64,000 nt of DNA from Leptodactylus fallax (lineage: Eukaryota > Chordata > Amphibia > Anura > Leptodactylidae), in contig CAMRHE010000036.1 in the NCBI GenBank assembly GCA_947044405.1, positions 1,116,001-1,180,000 on the forward strand, written 5' to 3'. Below are positions 1-10,784 of this stretch, in pieces; positions within the stretch are counted from its first letter, which is position 1, and each line of letters begins with the position of its first letter. A model generated the notes under the pieces. The model had not been told where the DNA came from. It made no database searches and saw only the letters and a program-made list of their open reading frames with translations. The translations under genes were made by a program, and so were the position numbers.

Positions 1-1370
1 CCACCTGATGAAGATCTTAGAGAGAATGGTTCTCACACATCTCCGCCCTCTAGTGTGCCCTGCTATGGACCCTCTCCAGTTTGCTTATCGGCCGGGCATT
101 GGGGTAGATGATGCCATCATCCACCTTCTGCACAGGGCTCTGTCTCACCTGGAGAAACCAGGGAACACGGTGAGAATAATGTTCTTTGATTTCTCCAGTG
201 CTTTTAACACCATACAGCCCGGGTTACTGAGAGAAAAGCTGGGCCTTGCTGGAGTGGACCACCACCTCTCCAACTGGATCCTAGACTACCTCACAAATCG
301 ACCTCAATACGTGAGAGCCCAAGACTGTATGTCAGATACCGTGATTTGTAATACGGGGGCACCTCATGGTACAGTTCTCGCCCCTTTCCTCTTCACATTG
401 TACACTGCAGATTTTAGATGAAACTCATCTACCTACAGAAGTATTCTGATGACTATGCAATAGTAGGCCTCATCACAGACGATGATGACAGGGAGTACAG
501 AGAACTGAACCGGGATTTTGTGTACTGGTGCCAGCGGAACCACCTGAAGATTAACGCGGGGAAGACCAAGGAGATGGTGGTGGATTTCCGTAAATGCAGA
601 TGCCCTCCTAAACCAGTGGACATCCAGGGGACGGGCATGAGATTGTGAAGACCTATAAGTACCAGCGTTTGCTCCTTAATAATAAGCTGGACTGGGCAGA
701 TCACATGGAGGTCCTGTACAGGAAAGGCCACAGCAGGCTCTACCTGCTTAGGAGGCTGAGAGCCTTTGGAATCCGGGGGCAACTTCTTAGGACTTTCTTC
801 AACTCGGTAGTGGCATCAGCCATCTTCTTCGGAGTGGCCTGCTGGGGGAGCAGTGTATCAACCAGGGACAGAAATAAACTTGACAAGCTGATTAGAAGGG
901 CCAGCTATGTCTTGGGGAGCCCACTGGACCCAGTGCAGGTGGTGGGCGACAGAAGGATACTGTCTGTGGAGAGCTCCATGCGGAAGAAGAAGTCCCATCC
1001 CATGCATGAGACTGTGATCGCTGTGGGCAGTACTGTCAGAGACCGACTGCTCCACCCTAAGTGTGAGAAGGAGGGCTATCGGACGTCTTTTCTCCCCACC
1101 GCGGTTAGGCTGTACAACCAACACCGACCTAAGCGGAGATCATTACACACAGAGAACTGAAATATCTTTCTGCCTGTTAAATCCCCCCCCCCTCCTCTGC
1201 TACTTCTTATCTGTCTGTCTACTATCAATGTAATGCCACTCACCTTGGAACATTCCTGTTCATGTTGTATTTGTATCTGCTTATCTTTGCTGCTGTAACA
1301 CACTGAATTTCCCCATTGTGGGACTATTAAAGGACTATTATTATTATTAGTATTATTAGTATTATTAATA
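1..1370 (+). mobile_element. LINE 3' fragment, copy 1 (CR1/L2/Rex1 group), cut by window edge
   Basis: The 3' part of a non-LTR retrotransposon: reverse transcriptase codons followed by a roughly 210-base 3' UTR and an ATT-rich tail (about 1336-1370). The UTR ends with a stretch about AATTTCCCC and a run of ATTATT units, the usual tail type of the Rex1/L2/CR1 group. A near-identical copy lies on the other strand at 4467-5681, which fixes the 3' boundary. Sequence upstream of base 1 is not visible, so whether this copy is longer cannot be judged. The clade name is from family knowledge and is not proven. Confidence 0.85.
8..1160 (+). pseudogene. Reverse transcriptase of LINE copy 1, frameshifted
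   Basis: Encodes the C-terminal half of a LINE ORF2 reverse transcriptase, which would copy the element RNA at a nicked target. Motif A (FFDFSSAF, catalytic Asp) is at about residue 61 of the first open segment; the motif B region reads GAPHG where copy 2 has GAPQG; the catalytic YSDD box is in the second segment. Comparison with copy 2 shows the breaks: a TGA at 418-420, a 7-base deletion near 429 and a 1-base deletion near 636, so the protein runs through three frames (8-421, 418-648, 645-1160) and ends HTEN like copy 2. It is inactive. No endonuclease domain is in the window. Confidence 0.85.
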
Positions 1371-1566
1371 AATATAGCTTCCAGTTACATATGAAATAAC
1401 ATTTTGAATGCTGTAAATCTGCAGCATTCTTTAAATCGGTGTTTCATTTATTGTGTGCAAACAGATATGTAAATCAAGAAAGAGTTAACTTGTCTTCTGT
1501 CAATTAAATAAAATTCTACTACATTTTTATGATGTGCTCAATGTGACCGTTTTTTTAATTTTTTTT

Positions 1567-1903
1567 AGGCTAAGGCCCCACATAGCAAGATGCAGCAAAA
1601 AAAGCTACAGAAAAAAATGCAGTGGAAACTCATTGCGTTTTTTTCCACAATGGTTTTCACTGCATTTTTGCTGCATGTTTTTTTTTTTTTTTTTACCCTA
1701 ATAAAACCTATAGGGAAAACGCCAGTGTTTCCGCAGGAATAATTGACATACTGCAATTTTCAAACAGCCAATTTTTTTTCTGCAATGTGTGAATTAGCCA
1801 GAATCTCATTCACTTTGCATGTATTATAAAGCGCAGCATTTTTGCCACAGCGTTTCAGCAGTGGCAAAAACACTGCATTTTTGCAACATGGGGCTTCAGC
1901 CTA
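1567..1903. mobile_element. Palindromic miniature element, family A
   Basis: Starts AGGCTAAGGCCCCACAT and ends with the imperfect inverse (ATGGGGCTTCAGCCT), so it is a non-autonomous element with terminal inverted repeats and no coding capacity. The inside is full of GCAG/CTGC and poly-T segments and contains an internal block near 1700-1760 (CTATAGGGAAAACGCC) that recurs in the copies at 45350 and 57590. Related elements: 3347-3559, 45350-45592, 57590-57914, 62506-62727 and a half copy at 47984-48153. The superfamily is not clear because the target duplication is ambiguous. Confidence 0.75.
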
Positions 1904-2822
1904 AGACTTTTCCATTCAACCAGAGGATGATTTCACAAAGTTTATGTTGCCTTAGATTTGGAATTGTTACAAACAGAAAGGAAACAACCTCATTCGGCCA
2001 AGGATTAATAATTTCCATAGTAACACAACTATTCCCACTGCTTCTTTTTCTAGTCGCTGCGAGGAGGCACATTCTTATTAACGTTAGCAGATCATAAAGG
2101 CATTAATGTTGGGATTGCTTGCCAGTATTGCTGTTGCATACAATTTGAGAGTGGTATCATCACTCCTGGGATATTAGCTGCATCACTGAGAAAACATGGA
2201 GGTAACATTAAATAAGATAAATCTTTCATAGCTGCTATGTTCGCGTCCACTTTCTCTCTTAGCATTTCTGTTTTGGATTATATTACAGAAAGGAAACCAA
2301 AAAGGCAAGAGGCCCAGTAGTGAGAAAAACACATGTTAAAAAGATTAAGCATTCATATTGGAAAACTGCATGAATACTTTAAATGTTGCAAGTATTTATT
2401 TTCCATCCTATCTACATTTTTGCTATACTATTCACCAACTTAGAAAAACATTTCCAAAGTCAGAGCCCAACGGAAATAGTAGTGGGAGTTGTGGGAAAGT
2501 AGACACGTAGGAAGAGAGAGAACCTATAGAGCACAAATCAAGTAATAACATAGTTGTGACATTGTTCACTACAGCACAACCTCACAATGTAAAATATTGA
2601 GTAATTTCCTGCTTTCTGGCACATAAAATAAAAGCTTTAACCTAATCTAGGCAAAATAAACTATTATGAGCAAAGCAATACACAGTAAAATGTGGGAATT
2701 TCTAGAATTTTCAAGTGAAAGTATACTGAGCCACAATTTACAACCCTTTGCTTGATAAGAAGTGAAGAGGTTGCAGCATAGCATTGCCAAACTCACACCA
2801 ATCAGATATTAGTGACTTATAC
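1904..2822. other. Gene-free interval
   Basis: AT-rich sequence with only short chance reading frames. I see no repeat boundary, splice-flanked reading frame or RNA gene here; it looks like unique or very old intergenic/intronic DNA. Confidence 0.5.
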
Positions 2823-2826
2823 TTAA

Positions 2827-3323
2827 AGGGGTATTCCCATGAACATAATCATATCTATATTTGAAGATAATTAAAATTTAAACATTTTTGCAAATATGAG
2901 TAGTTCAAAATTCTGCAGAGTTTTAAAGATTTTCTCTAACCATCTTAGTAGTGACAGTCTGTTGTCTTGATCAGTTGCCACTGAATACGACCACTAATGC
3001 AGAAACTTTCTATGGTCTGGGACTTGCCAGAAACCCAGCTATGATTTTCTTATTGTAGCTGGGTTATCAGGCAGGGACACTACATGTATGAGAAGATATC
3101 CCGACCACAATAAGCAAATCATGGCGATTTTCTGACCTTAGAAAGGTCCTGCATTCATGGTCGTATCCACTGGCAACCGATCAAGGCAACAACTTGTGAC
3201 CACAAGATATTTAGACAAAATCTTTAAAACTCTGCAAGGTGTTTAACTACTTATATTTGCAAAAATGTTTAACTTTTAATTATCTACAAATTTAAAAACG
3301 GTTATGTTCGTGGGAATACCCCT
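2827..3323. mobile_element. TTAA-flanked miniature inverted-repeat element
   Basis: Begins AGGGGTATTCCCATGAAC and ends GTTCGTGGGAATACCCCT, flanked on both sides by TTAA (2823-2826 and 3324-3327). The inverted arms extend roughly 110 bases, with an AT-rich inner part and a central part that is again partly inverted (TTGCCACTGAATACGACC against CGTATCCACTGGCAACC). TTAA duplications fit Kolobok-like or piggyBac-like elements. No transposase is encoded. A decayed relative is at 41579-42228. Confidence 0.85.
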
Positions 3324-3346
3324 TTAAGTCTTAGAAAACTCTTTTA

Positions 3347-3559
3347 AGGCTAAGGCCCCACATTGCAGAAACGCAGCATTTTTTTGTTGCAGATTTTGCT
3401 GCGTTTTTACAGCCAAAGTCAGGAGTGGATTTAACAGAAGGGAAACATCTAAGTGCTATTTTCCATTCTTTATGTAGCCACTCCTGACTTTGGCTCAGAA
3501 AACTGCAGCAAAATCTGCAACAAAAAATGCTGTGTTTCCGCAACGTGGGGCCTTAGCCT
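3347..3559. mobile_element. Palindromic miniature element, family B
   Basis: Nearly a perfect hairpin: AGGCTAAGGCCCCACATT at the left and AACGTGGGGCCTTAGCCT at the right, with inner arms GCAGATTTTGCTGCG and GCAGCAAAATCTGC and a further inverted pair GCCAAAGTCAGGAGTGG against CCACTCCTGACTTTGGC. The transcript would fold over almost its whole 213 bases. Same ends as family A but a different core. The copy at 62506-62727 has the same core. Confidence 0.8.
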
Positions 3560-3611
3560 AAACCAACTGCTGACCGTGCATTGATTTTATATGTACACCG
3601 GTCGTAATTAA

Positions 3612-3936
3612 CTCTTCAAGGACGTACTACATGTTACCTACATAAAAATTTCCATAATTGAGAGGGAAAGCTATTTAAGAAAAAAATAGCAGAACTCTGT
3701 CCTATTAAAAAAAGACTGAAAAAATGTGAACAATAGACACATTTTCCATTACTTTTTTTTTTCAGTAAAAAACTGCAAAAATAAAAATAAAGTTCTATTT
3801 GTCACCGGAAAAAGAAAAGAAAAATTATTTTAACACAGGTGAAAACATTTTTTAGAACCTTCAAAATTGTATGTACCAAGAACCCCAAAAATGTGTCTGC
3901 TATTGAAGCAGGAAAAATGGCTCAGTCATGAAGTGG
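3612..3936. mobile_element. Degenerate TTAA-flanked element
   Basis: TTAA at 3608-3611 and 3937-3940 flank a segment starting CTCTTCAAGGACGTACTAC and ending CAGTCATGAAGTGG. The ends and the AT-rich interior resemble the longer TTAA elements at 34883-35884 and 37265-38544 (whose ends read CCCCTTAACGACGCAGG and CGGTCATTAAGGGG), so this is probably an eroded, internally shortened relative. Non-coding. Confidence 0.55.
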
Positions 3937-3940
3937 TTAA

Positions 3941-4466
3941 TGAATATTTTTCTGTTTTCCATTCTATTCATAGTAGAAACATTCCTTTTAAAATTGTTAT
4001 ATCAAGAAGCCCTATCTATAAGTACAAAAATTGTCTGCACTCTAGCTTGGTACCTATGACATATGACATCCAATTTAGTTGCACCTAAACCAAGTGGTAT
4101 ATATTATTACTAAAAACAGTTAGTATAAATGAGTTTTCTTTATTAATACACCAATGTAAATACAGTGCATAATCTACATGTTTGCATCTGTTTCCTCCCA
4201 GATCTCAAAGCATATTGACAGGTTTTAATTTTCTTCCTATGAAATTGGCCCTAGTTGTATGACATTATGTGATCTGTGACATTAGTCCCTATGGAGAACA
4301 GGACTAATGTGAGTAAGGACAATTTTTGTGCAGTGCTGCAGAATATACTGACTCTACAAAAGCAACATAAATCAATAATAAAACTTTCTAATTACATTAA
4401 ATCTGGTGATTTTTTTTTGTTGTCTAAGGATAAACCAAAGCTAAAAGAGTTTTAGAATTCTACTGC
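3941..4466. other. Gene-free interval
   Basis: AT-rich DNA with no recognisable repeat end and no supported gene. One 73-codon chance reading frame crosses into it from the preceding element and is not credited. Confidence 0.45.
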
Positions 4467-4468
4467 AA

Positions 4469-4502
<34 letters not shown>

Positions 4503-5681
4503 GTCCTTTAATAGTCCCACAATGGGGAAATTCAGTGTGTTACAGCAGCAAAGATAAGCAGATACAAATACAAATACAACATGTACAGGAATGTTCCAAG
4601 GTGAGAGGCATTACATTAATAGCAGACAGACAGATAGGACGTAGCAGAGGGGGGGGGGGGATTTAACAGGCAGAGAGATATTTCAGTTCTCTGTGTGTAA
4701 TGATCTCCGCTTAGGTCGGTGTTGGTTGTACAGCCTAACCGCGGTGGGGAGGAAAGACTTCCGATAGCGCTCCTTCTCACACCTAGGGTGGAGCAGTCGG
4801 TCACTGACAGTACTGCTCAGCGCGATCACAGTCTCATGCATGGGATGGGACTTCTTCTTCTGCATGGAGCTCACCACAGACAGTATCCTTCTGTCACCCA
4901 CCACCTGCACTGGGTCCAGTGGGCTCCCCAGGACAGAGCTGGACCTTCTAATCAGCTTGTCAAGTTTATTTCTGTCCCTGGTTGATATACTGCTCCCCCA
5001 GCAGGCCACTCCAAAGAAGATGGCTGATGCCACTACCGAGTTGAAGAAAGTTCTAAGAAGTGCCCCCCGGATTCCAAAGGCTCTCAGTTTCCTAAGCAGG
5101 TAGAGCCTGCTGTGGCCCTTCCTGTACAGGGCCTCCATATGATCTGCCCAGTCCAGCTTATTATTAAGGAGCAAACCCAGGTACTTATAGGTGTTCACAA
5201 TCTCGATGCCCGTCCCCAGGATGTCCACTGGATTTGGAGGGCATCTGCCTTTGCGGAAGTCCACCACCATCTCCTTGGTCTTCCCCGCGTTAATCTTCAG
5301 GTGGTTCCGGTGGCACCAGTCCACAAAATCCTGGTTCAGTTCTCTGTACTCCCTGTCATCATCATCTGTGATGAGACCCACTATTGCAGAGTCGTCAGAA
5401 TACTTCTGTAGGTAGCAGCTGGATGAGTTGCACCTAAAATCTGCAGTGTACAGTGTGAAGAGGAAAGGGGCGAGAACCGTACCCTGAGGTGCCCCCGTAT
5501 TACAGATCACGGTACCTGACACACAGTCTCGGGCTCTCACGTATTGAGGTCGATTTGTGAGGTAGTCTAGGATCCAGTTGGAGAGGTGGTGGTCCACTCC
5601 AGCAAGGCCCAGCTTGTCCCTCAATAACCTGGGCTGTATGGTGTTAAAAGCACTGGAGAAGTCAAAGAACATTATTCTCAC
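4467..5681 (-). mobile_element. LINE 3' fragment, copy 2 (CR1/L2/Rex1 group), 5'-truncated
   Basis: Reverse-strand insertion with the ATT repeat tail at about 4468-4502 and the 3' UTR up to 4682. Similarity to copy 1 stops sharply at 5681 inside motif A, which marks a classic 5' truncation from incomplete reverse transcription. Because this copy lacks the frameshifts seen in copy 1, it is either younger or simply less mutated. Confidence 0.88.
4683..5681 (-). pseudogene. Reverse transcriptase C-terminal part, open but 5'-truncated
   Basis: A 332-codon open frame on the minus strand covering the reverse transcriptase palm to the ORF2 C terminus. Visible motifs: FFDFSSAF with the motif A Asp at residue 7, GAPQG (motif B) at about 63-67, YSDD at 94-97 with the catalytic Asp pair, and the downstream GLLLNNKLDW segment at about 170-180. 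There is no stop or frameshift, but the upstream fingers, the endonuclease and any promoter are missing, and the first ATG is internal to the original protein. It is therefore a dead fragment despite the clean frame. Confidence 0.85.
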
Positions 5682-5736
5682 ATATCAACCTCAAAGAAAT
5701 GATATGTTTTATAAAGTATTGCTTTCAATTGATGTA

Positions 5737-7296
5737 CAGTCATGGCCAAAAGTTTTGAGAATGATACAAGTATTAATTTTTACAAAGTCTACTGCTTCAA
5801 TTTTTCTAATGGCAATTTGCATATACTCCAGAATGTTATAAAGAGTGATCAGCTTAACAGCAATTACTTGCAAAGTCAATATTTGCCTAGAAAATGAACT
5901 TTATCCCCCAAAACACATTTCAACATCATTGCAGCCCTGCCTTAAAAGGACCACCTAACATCGTTTCAGTGATTGCTCCATTAACACAGGTGTGGGTGTT
6001 GATGAGGACAGGGCTGGAGATCAATCTGTCATGATTAAGTAAGAATGACACCACTGGACACTTTAAAAGGAGGCTGGTGCTTGCCATCATTGTTTCTCTT
6101 CTATTAACCATGGTTATCTCTAAAGAAACACGTGCAGTCATCATTGCACTGCACAAAAATGGCCTAACTGGGAAGAGTATTGCAGCTAGAAAGATTGCAC
6201 CTCAGTCAACAATCTATCGCATCATCAAGAACTTCAAGGAGAGAGGTTCCATTGGTGCCAAAAAGGCTCCAGGGCGCCCAAGAAAGACCAGCAAGCGGCA
6301 GGACCATCTCTTAAAAGTGTTTCAGCTGCAGGATCGGGCTACCAGCAGTGCAGAGCTTGCTGAGGAATGGCAGCAGGCAGGTATGAGTGCATCTGCACGC
6401 ACTTTGAGGCGGAGACTCTTGGAGCAAGGCCTGGTCTCAAGGAGGGCAGCAAAGAAGCCACTTCTCTCCAGAAAAAACATCAGGGACAGACTGATATTCT
6501 GCAAAAGGTACAGGGAGTGAACTGCTGAGGACTGGGGTAAAGTCATTTTCTCTGATGAATCCCCTTTTCGATTGTTTGGAACATCTGGAAAACAGCTTAT
6601 TCGGAGAAGAAGAGGTGAGCGCTACCACCAGTCTTGTCTCATGCCAACTGTAAAGCATCCTGAAACCATTCATGTGTGGGGTTGCTTCTCAGCCAAGGGA
6701 ATCGGCTCTCTCACAGTCTTGCCTAAAAACACAGCCATGAATAAAGAATGGTACCAGAATGTCCTCCAAGAGCAACTTCTCCCAACCGTCCAAGAGCAGT
6801 TTGGCGCTCAACAATGCCTTTTCCAGCATGATGGAGCACCTTGCCATAAAGCAAAGGTGATAACTAAATGGCTCAGGGAACAAAACATAGAGATTTTGGG
6901 TCCATGGCCTGGAAACTCCCCAGATCTTAATCCCATTGAGAACTTGTGGTCAATTATCAAGAGACGGGTGGACAAACAAAAACCAACAAATTCAGACAAA
7001 ATTAAAGCATTGATTCTGCAAGAATGGACTATCAGTCAGGATTTGGTCCAGAAGTTGATTGAGAGCATGCCAGGGAGAATTGCAGAGGTCCTGAAGAAGA
7101 AGGGTCAACACTGCAAATATTGACTTGCTGCATTAACTCATTCTGTCAATATAAGCTTCTGTTACTCATAATATGAATGCAATTATATTTCTGTATGTGA
7201 TAAAAACATCTGACAAACACACATAAAAACCAGAGGGCAGCAGATCATGTGAAAATATAATATTTGTGTCATTCTCAAAACTTTTGACCATGACTG
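5737..7296 (+). mobile_element. Tc1-type DNA transposon
   Basis: Terminal inverted repeats of about 40 bases (left CAGTCATGGCCAAAAG, right CTTTTGACCATGACTG) enclose 1560 bases and are flanked by TA at 5735-5736 and 7297-7298. One transposase frame runs left to right. It lies 55 bases from LINE copy 2. Confidence 0.93.
6110..7123 (+). pseudogene. Tc1 transposase (DD35E) with a single nonsense codon
   Basis: Cut-and-paste transposase that would bind the inverted repeats and insert at TA. From the ATG at 6110 (MVISKETRAVI) the frame codes 337 codons, a normal Tc1 length. Seen in order: paired HTH DNA-binding region in the first ~115 residues with the linker box GRPRK, then the DDE domain with FSDES (first Asp), FQHDGAPCHK (second Asp) and SPDLNPIENLW (Glu); I count 35 residues between the last two acidic residues. 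The only break is TGA at 6518-6520, codon 137, just before TAEDWGKV; a Trp TGG is the likely ancestral codon. Everything downstream stays in the same frame to the natural stop. Confidence 0.9.
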
Positions 7297-8077
7297 TAGA
7301 GGAGTATAAATTACATGCTATAAAACAAAAATATTGTTAGATCAAAGCTTATAGAAAAGCCAGATATGGCCACAACCACATGTATACACTCACATTGCAT
7401 AGAAATAGAACATAATGTCCACTATGATGTTAACATTATTTCATAATCTTTCTACACAGATGTAAATACTGTATGTATGATCTTAAATTGTAATGGCGCT
7501 GAGCATCTGTTCTACATATCAAGTGAACATGCCGATTTGTTTAAAGCCGATCAGTCTGCCTAGTGTCATTCACAGAAGGGCAGATGGAGTGTGCAGGGCC
7601 GGCGTTAGGGGGGGGCAAACTGGGCAACTGCCCAGGGCCCCGTCTCCAAAGGGGCCCCCGGGATCCAGAGCCTGATTACTCAGGATCCCGGAGTCAGGAC
7701 GGCCATATTAATAACAGAAAGGGACCCAGTGTCATGTGCCGCAGGGTCCCTTTCAGATGTGAGTAAAAATAACAAACATTTTTACTCACCTGTCCTTGGC
7801 TTGGCGTCCGACGTCATCTTCCGGCGTTCCGGACATCACCGCTGAGGCCTGGCTACAGCGGTCACGTGGGGAGTGCTGACAGCCTGCCTCACGTAATCGC
7901 TGAGGCCCAATCACAGGCCTCAGCGATGACGTCCACAACGCGTGACGTCAGCCGCAGAGAAGAGGAAGCGGTCGCCGGCGGTGATAGCGAAGCAGCGCGA
8001 GGAGGCCCAGCAGAGGTAAGAACAAGGTAAGTATAACTGTTTGTTATTTTCCCTTATTTCTTCTGGGCCTTCGATTA

Positions 8078-8113
8078 TTATACTCTGGGGTCTGAAGAGA
8101 CCCCAGAGTATAA
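8078..8113. repeat. Perfect 16-bp hairpin shared by hAT relatives
   Basis: TTATACTCTGGGGTCT, loop GAAG, then the exact complement AGACCCCAGAGTATAA. The same stem sequence occurs at about 21602-21640 and 21880-21915 inside the second array-bearing hAT element, each with a very short loop, so it is a conserved module of this family rather than chance. Confidence 0.8.
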
Positions 8114-8144
8114 TATAATAGTAGCACTGACGGAGTCTGTAGGG

Positions 8145-9650
8145 CCACTGTGGAGCATTATACTGGGGGGCCCCCTCTGGATAGCATATTATACTGTGTA
8201 GGGCCACTGTGGAGCATTATACTAGGGGGCCCCCTCTGTATAGCATATTATACTGTGTGGGCCCCCTGTGGAGCATTATAGTACGGGGCCCCCTCTGGAT
8301 AGCATATATATTGTTTTGGGCCACTGTGGAGCATTATACTGGGGAGGGGGCCCTCTGGAGAGCATGTTATATTCTGTGGGGTTACTTTGGAGCATTATGC
8401 GCTCCAGAGGGGCCCCCCAGTATAATGCTCCTAAGTGGCCCCACAGTATATAACATGCTCTCCAGAGGGCCCCCTCCCCAGTATAATGCTCCACAGTGTC
8501 CCCACACAGTATAATATGCTATCTAGAGGGGCCCCCCAGTATAATGCTCCACAGTGGCCCAAAACAGAATAATATGCACTCCAGAGCCCCCCCCCCAGTA
8601 TAATGCTCCACGGTGGCCCCACACAGTATAATATCCTCTCCAGAGGGGATCCCAGTGTATGGGGGGGCGGCTCTGGAGAGCATATTATACTGTTTTGGGC
8701 CACGGTGGAGCATTATACTGGGGGGGCTCTGGAGATCATATTATATTGTTTTGGGCCACTGTGGAGCATTATACTGGGGTGACCTCTCTGGGCAGTATAT
8801 TATACTGTGTGGAGGCCATTCTGGAGTATGTTATACTGAGTGGGGTCACTGTGGAGCATTATTTTGGGGGGGCCATCAGCAGAGCATATTATATTGTGTG
8901 GCGCCACTGTGGGCCATTTTGCGGGGGGAACTAAGGAACATTATACTAGGGAGCCCTTTGGGGAGCATAATATATTGCGTGGGGCCACTGTGGAGCAAAA
9001 TACTGGGGGGGGGGGCACTGTGGAGCATTATACTAGTGGGGGCCCTCTGGAGAGCATATTATACTATGGGCCACTGTGGAGCTTTATACTGGGGGGAAGG
9101 GGCAGTGTGGGGAGCCGGTTATACTGTGTGGGGCCACTGTGGAGTGTATTATATTGTGTGGGGATTTTCGGGAGCATGTTATACTCTGTGGGGCCATTGT
9201 AGAGCATTATACTGGGGGGACCACTGTGGAGCATTATACTGGGGAAACCCCTCTGGGTAGTATATCATACTGTGTGGAGGTCATTGTGGAGCATGTTATA
9301 CTATGTTAGACCACTGTGGAGCATTATACTGGAGGGCACTGTGGGGTGCATATTATACTGTATGGAGCATATTATATTGTTTGGGGCTGCTGGGGAGCAT
9401 ATTGCACTATCTGGGGCCACTAAGGGGTAGTATACTTTGTGGGCCATTGTGGAGTATTATATTGTGTGGAGCCTTATATGCCATGTGGGGCCACTATTGG
9501 GGGCTCAGGGGAGCATTTTATACTGTGTGGGGCCACTCTGGAGCATTATATACCATGTGGGGAAACTGTGGAGGGCTCAGGGGAGTATCGTATACTGTGG
9601 AGAACTATATACCATGTGGAGCATTATACTGTGGGGGGGGGCTCAAAATT
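8145..9650. repeat. Degenerate tandem array with an inverted block
   Basis: About 1.5 kb of diverged units of roughly 30 and 60 bases built on GGGCCACTGTGGAGCATTA and TACTGGGGGGCCCCTCTGG followed by AGAGCATATTATACTGTGTG. Units read forward from 8145 to about 8397, in reverse complement from about 8397 to 8660, then forward again to about 9650, so the array contains a long internal palindrome. All apparent reading frames over it are by-products of the repeat period and are not genes. Confidence 0.88.
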
Positions 9651-9954
9651 CCTGCTGGCAGCCCTGTGTGCTATGTCTGCGTCACAGCTCCATCACTATA
9701 ATCTTGCACATACGTGTAGTGCTCCATGGCCATATCATTCCCCATACAGTACTGTGCATGAACCGGAGTTATTGGGGCCTGCACAGTACTATAGGGGCTG
9801 ACTATACTGGGAACATACTCAGTAACACCAGATAGTCAGCACATATGTAAGAAATCAGTGAAGGAGCCGTGGTGTAGGCTATTAGCAGGAAGCTGTTGGG
9901 TGGGGCCCCAGAACAAGATCCTCTGGTGGGCCTAAGGCCTTTCAGTCTGACACT

Positions 9955-10370
9955 GTATAACGGAGAACTATTATATATAAGGGTGGGTTACTATATATAA
10001 TTGGGAAACTTAAATATGAGGGGGCTATTATAAGGGGGAACTATTATTTATAAGATGGGCTATTATTTATAAGGGGGGAACTGTTTATAAGGGGGTATAA
10101 TTGTTAAGTGGGCTTATTTATAAAGGGGGCTATTAGTGATAATGGGGACTATTATTTATATGGGTAACTATTATTTATGAGGGGGCTATTATTTATAAGG
10201 GAGCAGTATTATTTTTACGGGGTGACTGTTACTGATAAGAGGGATATTACTGATACAGGGCACTATTTATCATTTATAAGGGCGCTATTACTGATAAAGG
10301 TGTAATATTATTTATAAGCAGGGACTATTATTTATAAGGAGGCGCTATAATAACTGATGACTGGGTGCAA
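9955..10370. repeat. Second tandem array (TATTATTTATAAGGGGG units)
   Basis: About 400 bases of irregular 20-30 base units with core CTATTATTTATAAGGGGG. It lies between the first array and the right end of the hAT element and is unrelated in sequence to the first array. Confidence 0.75.
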
Positions 10371-10784
10371 AAATCTATTAGGCGGTACAAAGGTGCTCAT
10401 TTGAATTGTGTGTAGTAAAATGGGGCTTGTTATTACTTTTTTGCTGGCACAAAGGAGGCGTTATTATAGGGGTTGTGACTGGAAGACGATGGTGTTGTTT
10501 GCATATCAGCGTTTGGGGCCCCGCTTTTAATTTTGCCCAGGGCCCCACTTTGTCTAAAACCGGCCCTGGGAGTGTGACCCTAATGAATACTCCAGACTCA
10601 ACTATGAGACCAATGTATTCTTTTAGCACTCCTATTATCCAAACAGATCTACAAGGCTACTTGGAATAGAGACCCATTTGGAATCTGTTGGCATAGTAAG
10701 CCAAAAGATCTACTTTACCATACATGATATCTTTATACAGATACTGCTACTTATTAATGCTGCTGAGCAGCCATCCGTATACAA

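Larger units (their letters stand above)
7594..10568. mobile_element. Large non-autonomous hAT element filled with tandem arrays
   Basis: Ends CAGGGCCGGCGTTAGG (left) and TAAAACCGGCCCTG (right), with a perfect 8-bp target duplication GGAGTGTG at 7586-7593 and 10569-10576: diagnostic for hAT. Subterminal GGGCCCC blocks are also inverted (TGCCCAGGGCCCC occurs at both ends). No transposase is present. The 2975 bases hold a GC-rich left part, a perfect short hairpin at 8078-8113, an array of GGGCCACT/ATTATACTG units (8145-9650) and a second array of CTATTATTTATAAGGGG units (9955-10370). Confidence 0.92.

Noticed and set aside
4719..5415. Plus-strand frames of 74-99 codons
   Set aside because: Antisense shadows of the LINE reverse transcriptase fragment on the minus strand.
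6077..6109. Upstream ATG extending the Tc1 transposase at 6110
   Set aside because: The added residues are hydrophobic and absent from Tc1 transposases, whose conserved start aligns with the ATG at 6110.
8145..9650. Regular repeats that could suggest a CRISPR array
   Set aside because: Units are contiguous and diverged with no unique spacers, lie inside a hAT element, and the sequence is vertebrate-like.
8209..9835. Many overlapping reading frames of 60-215 codons on both strands
   Set aside because: They lie entirely in the degenerate tandem array; the repeated GLWSIIL/GATVEHYTG-type residues follow the repeat unit and occur in several frames at once.
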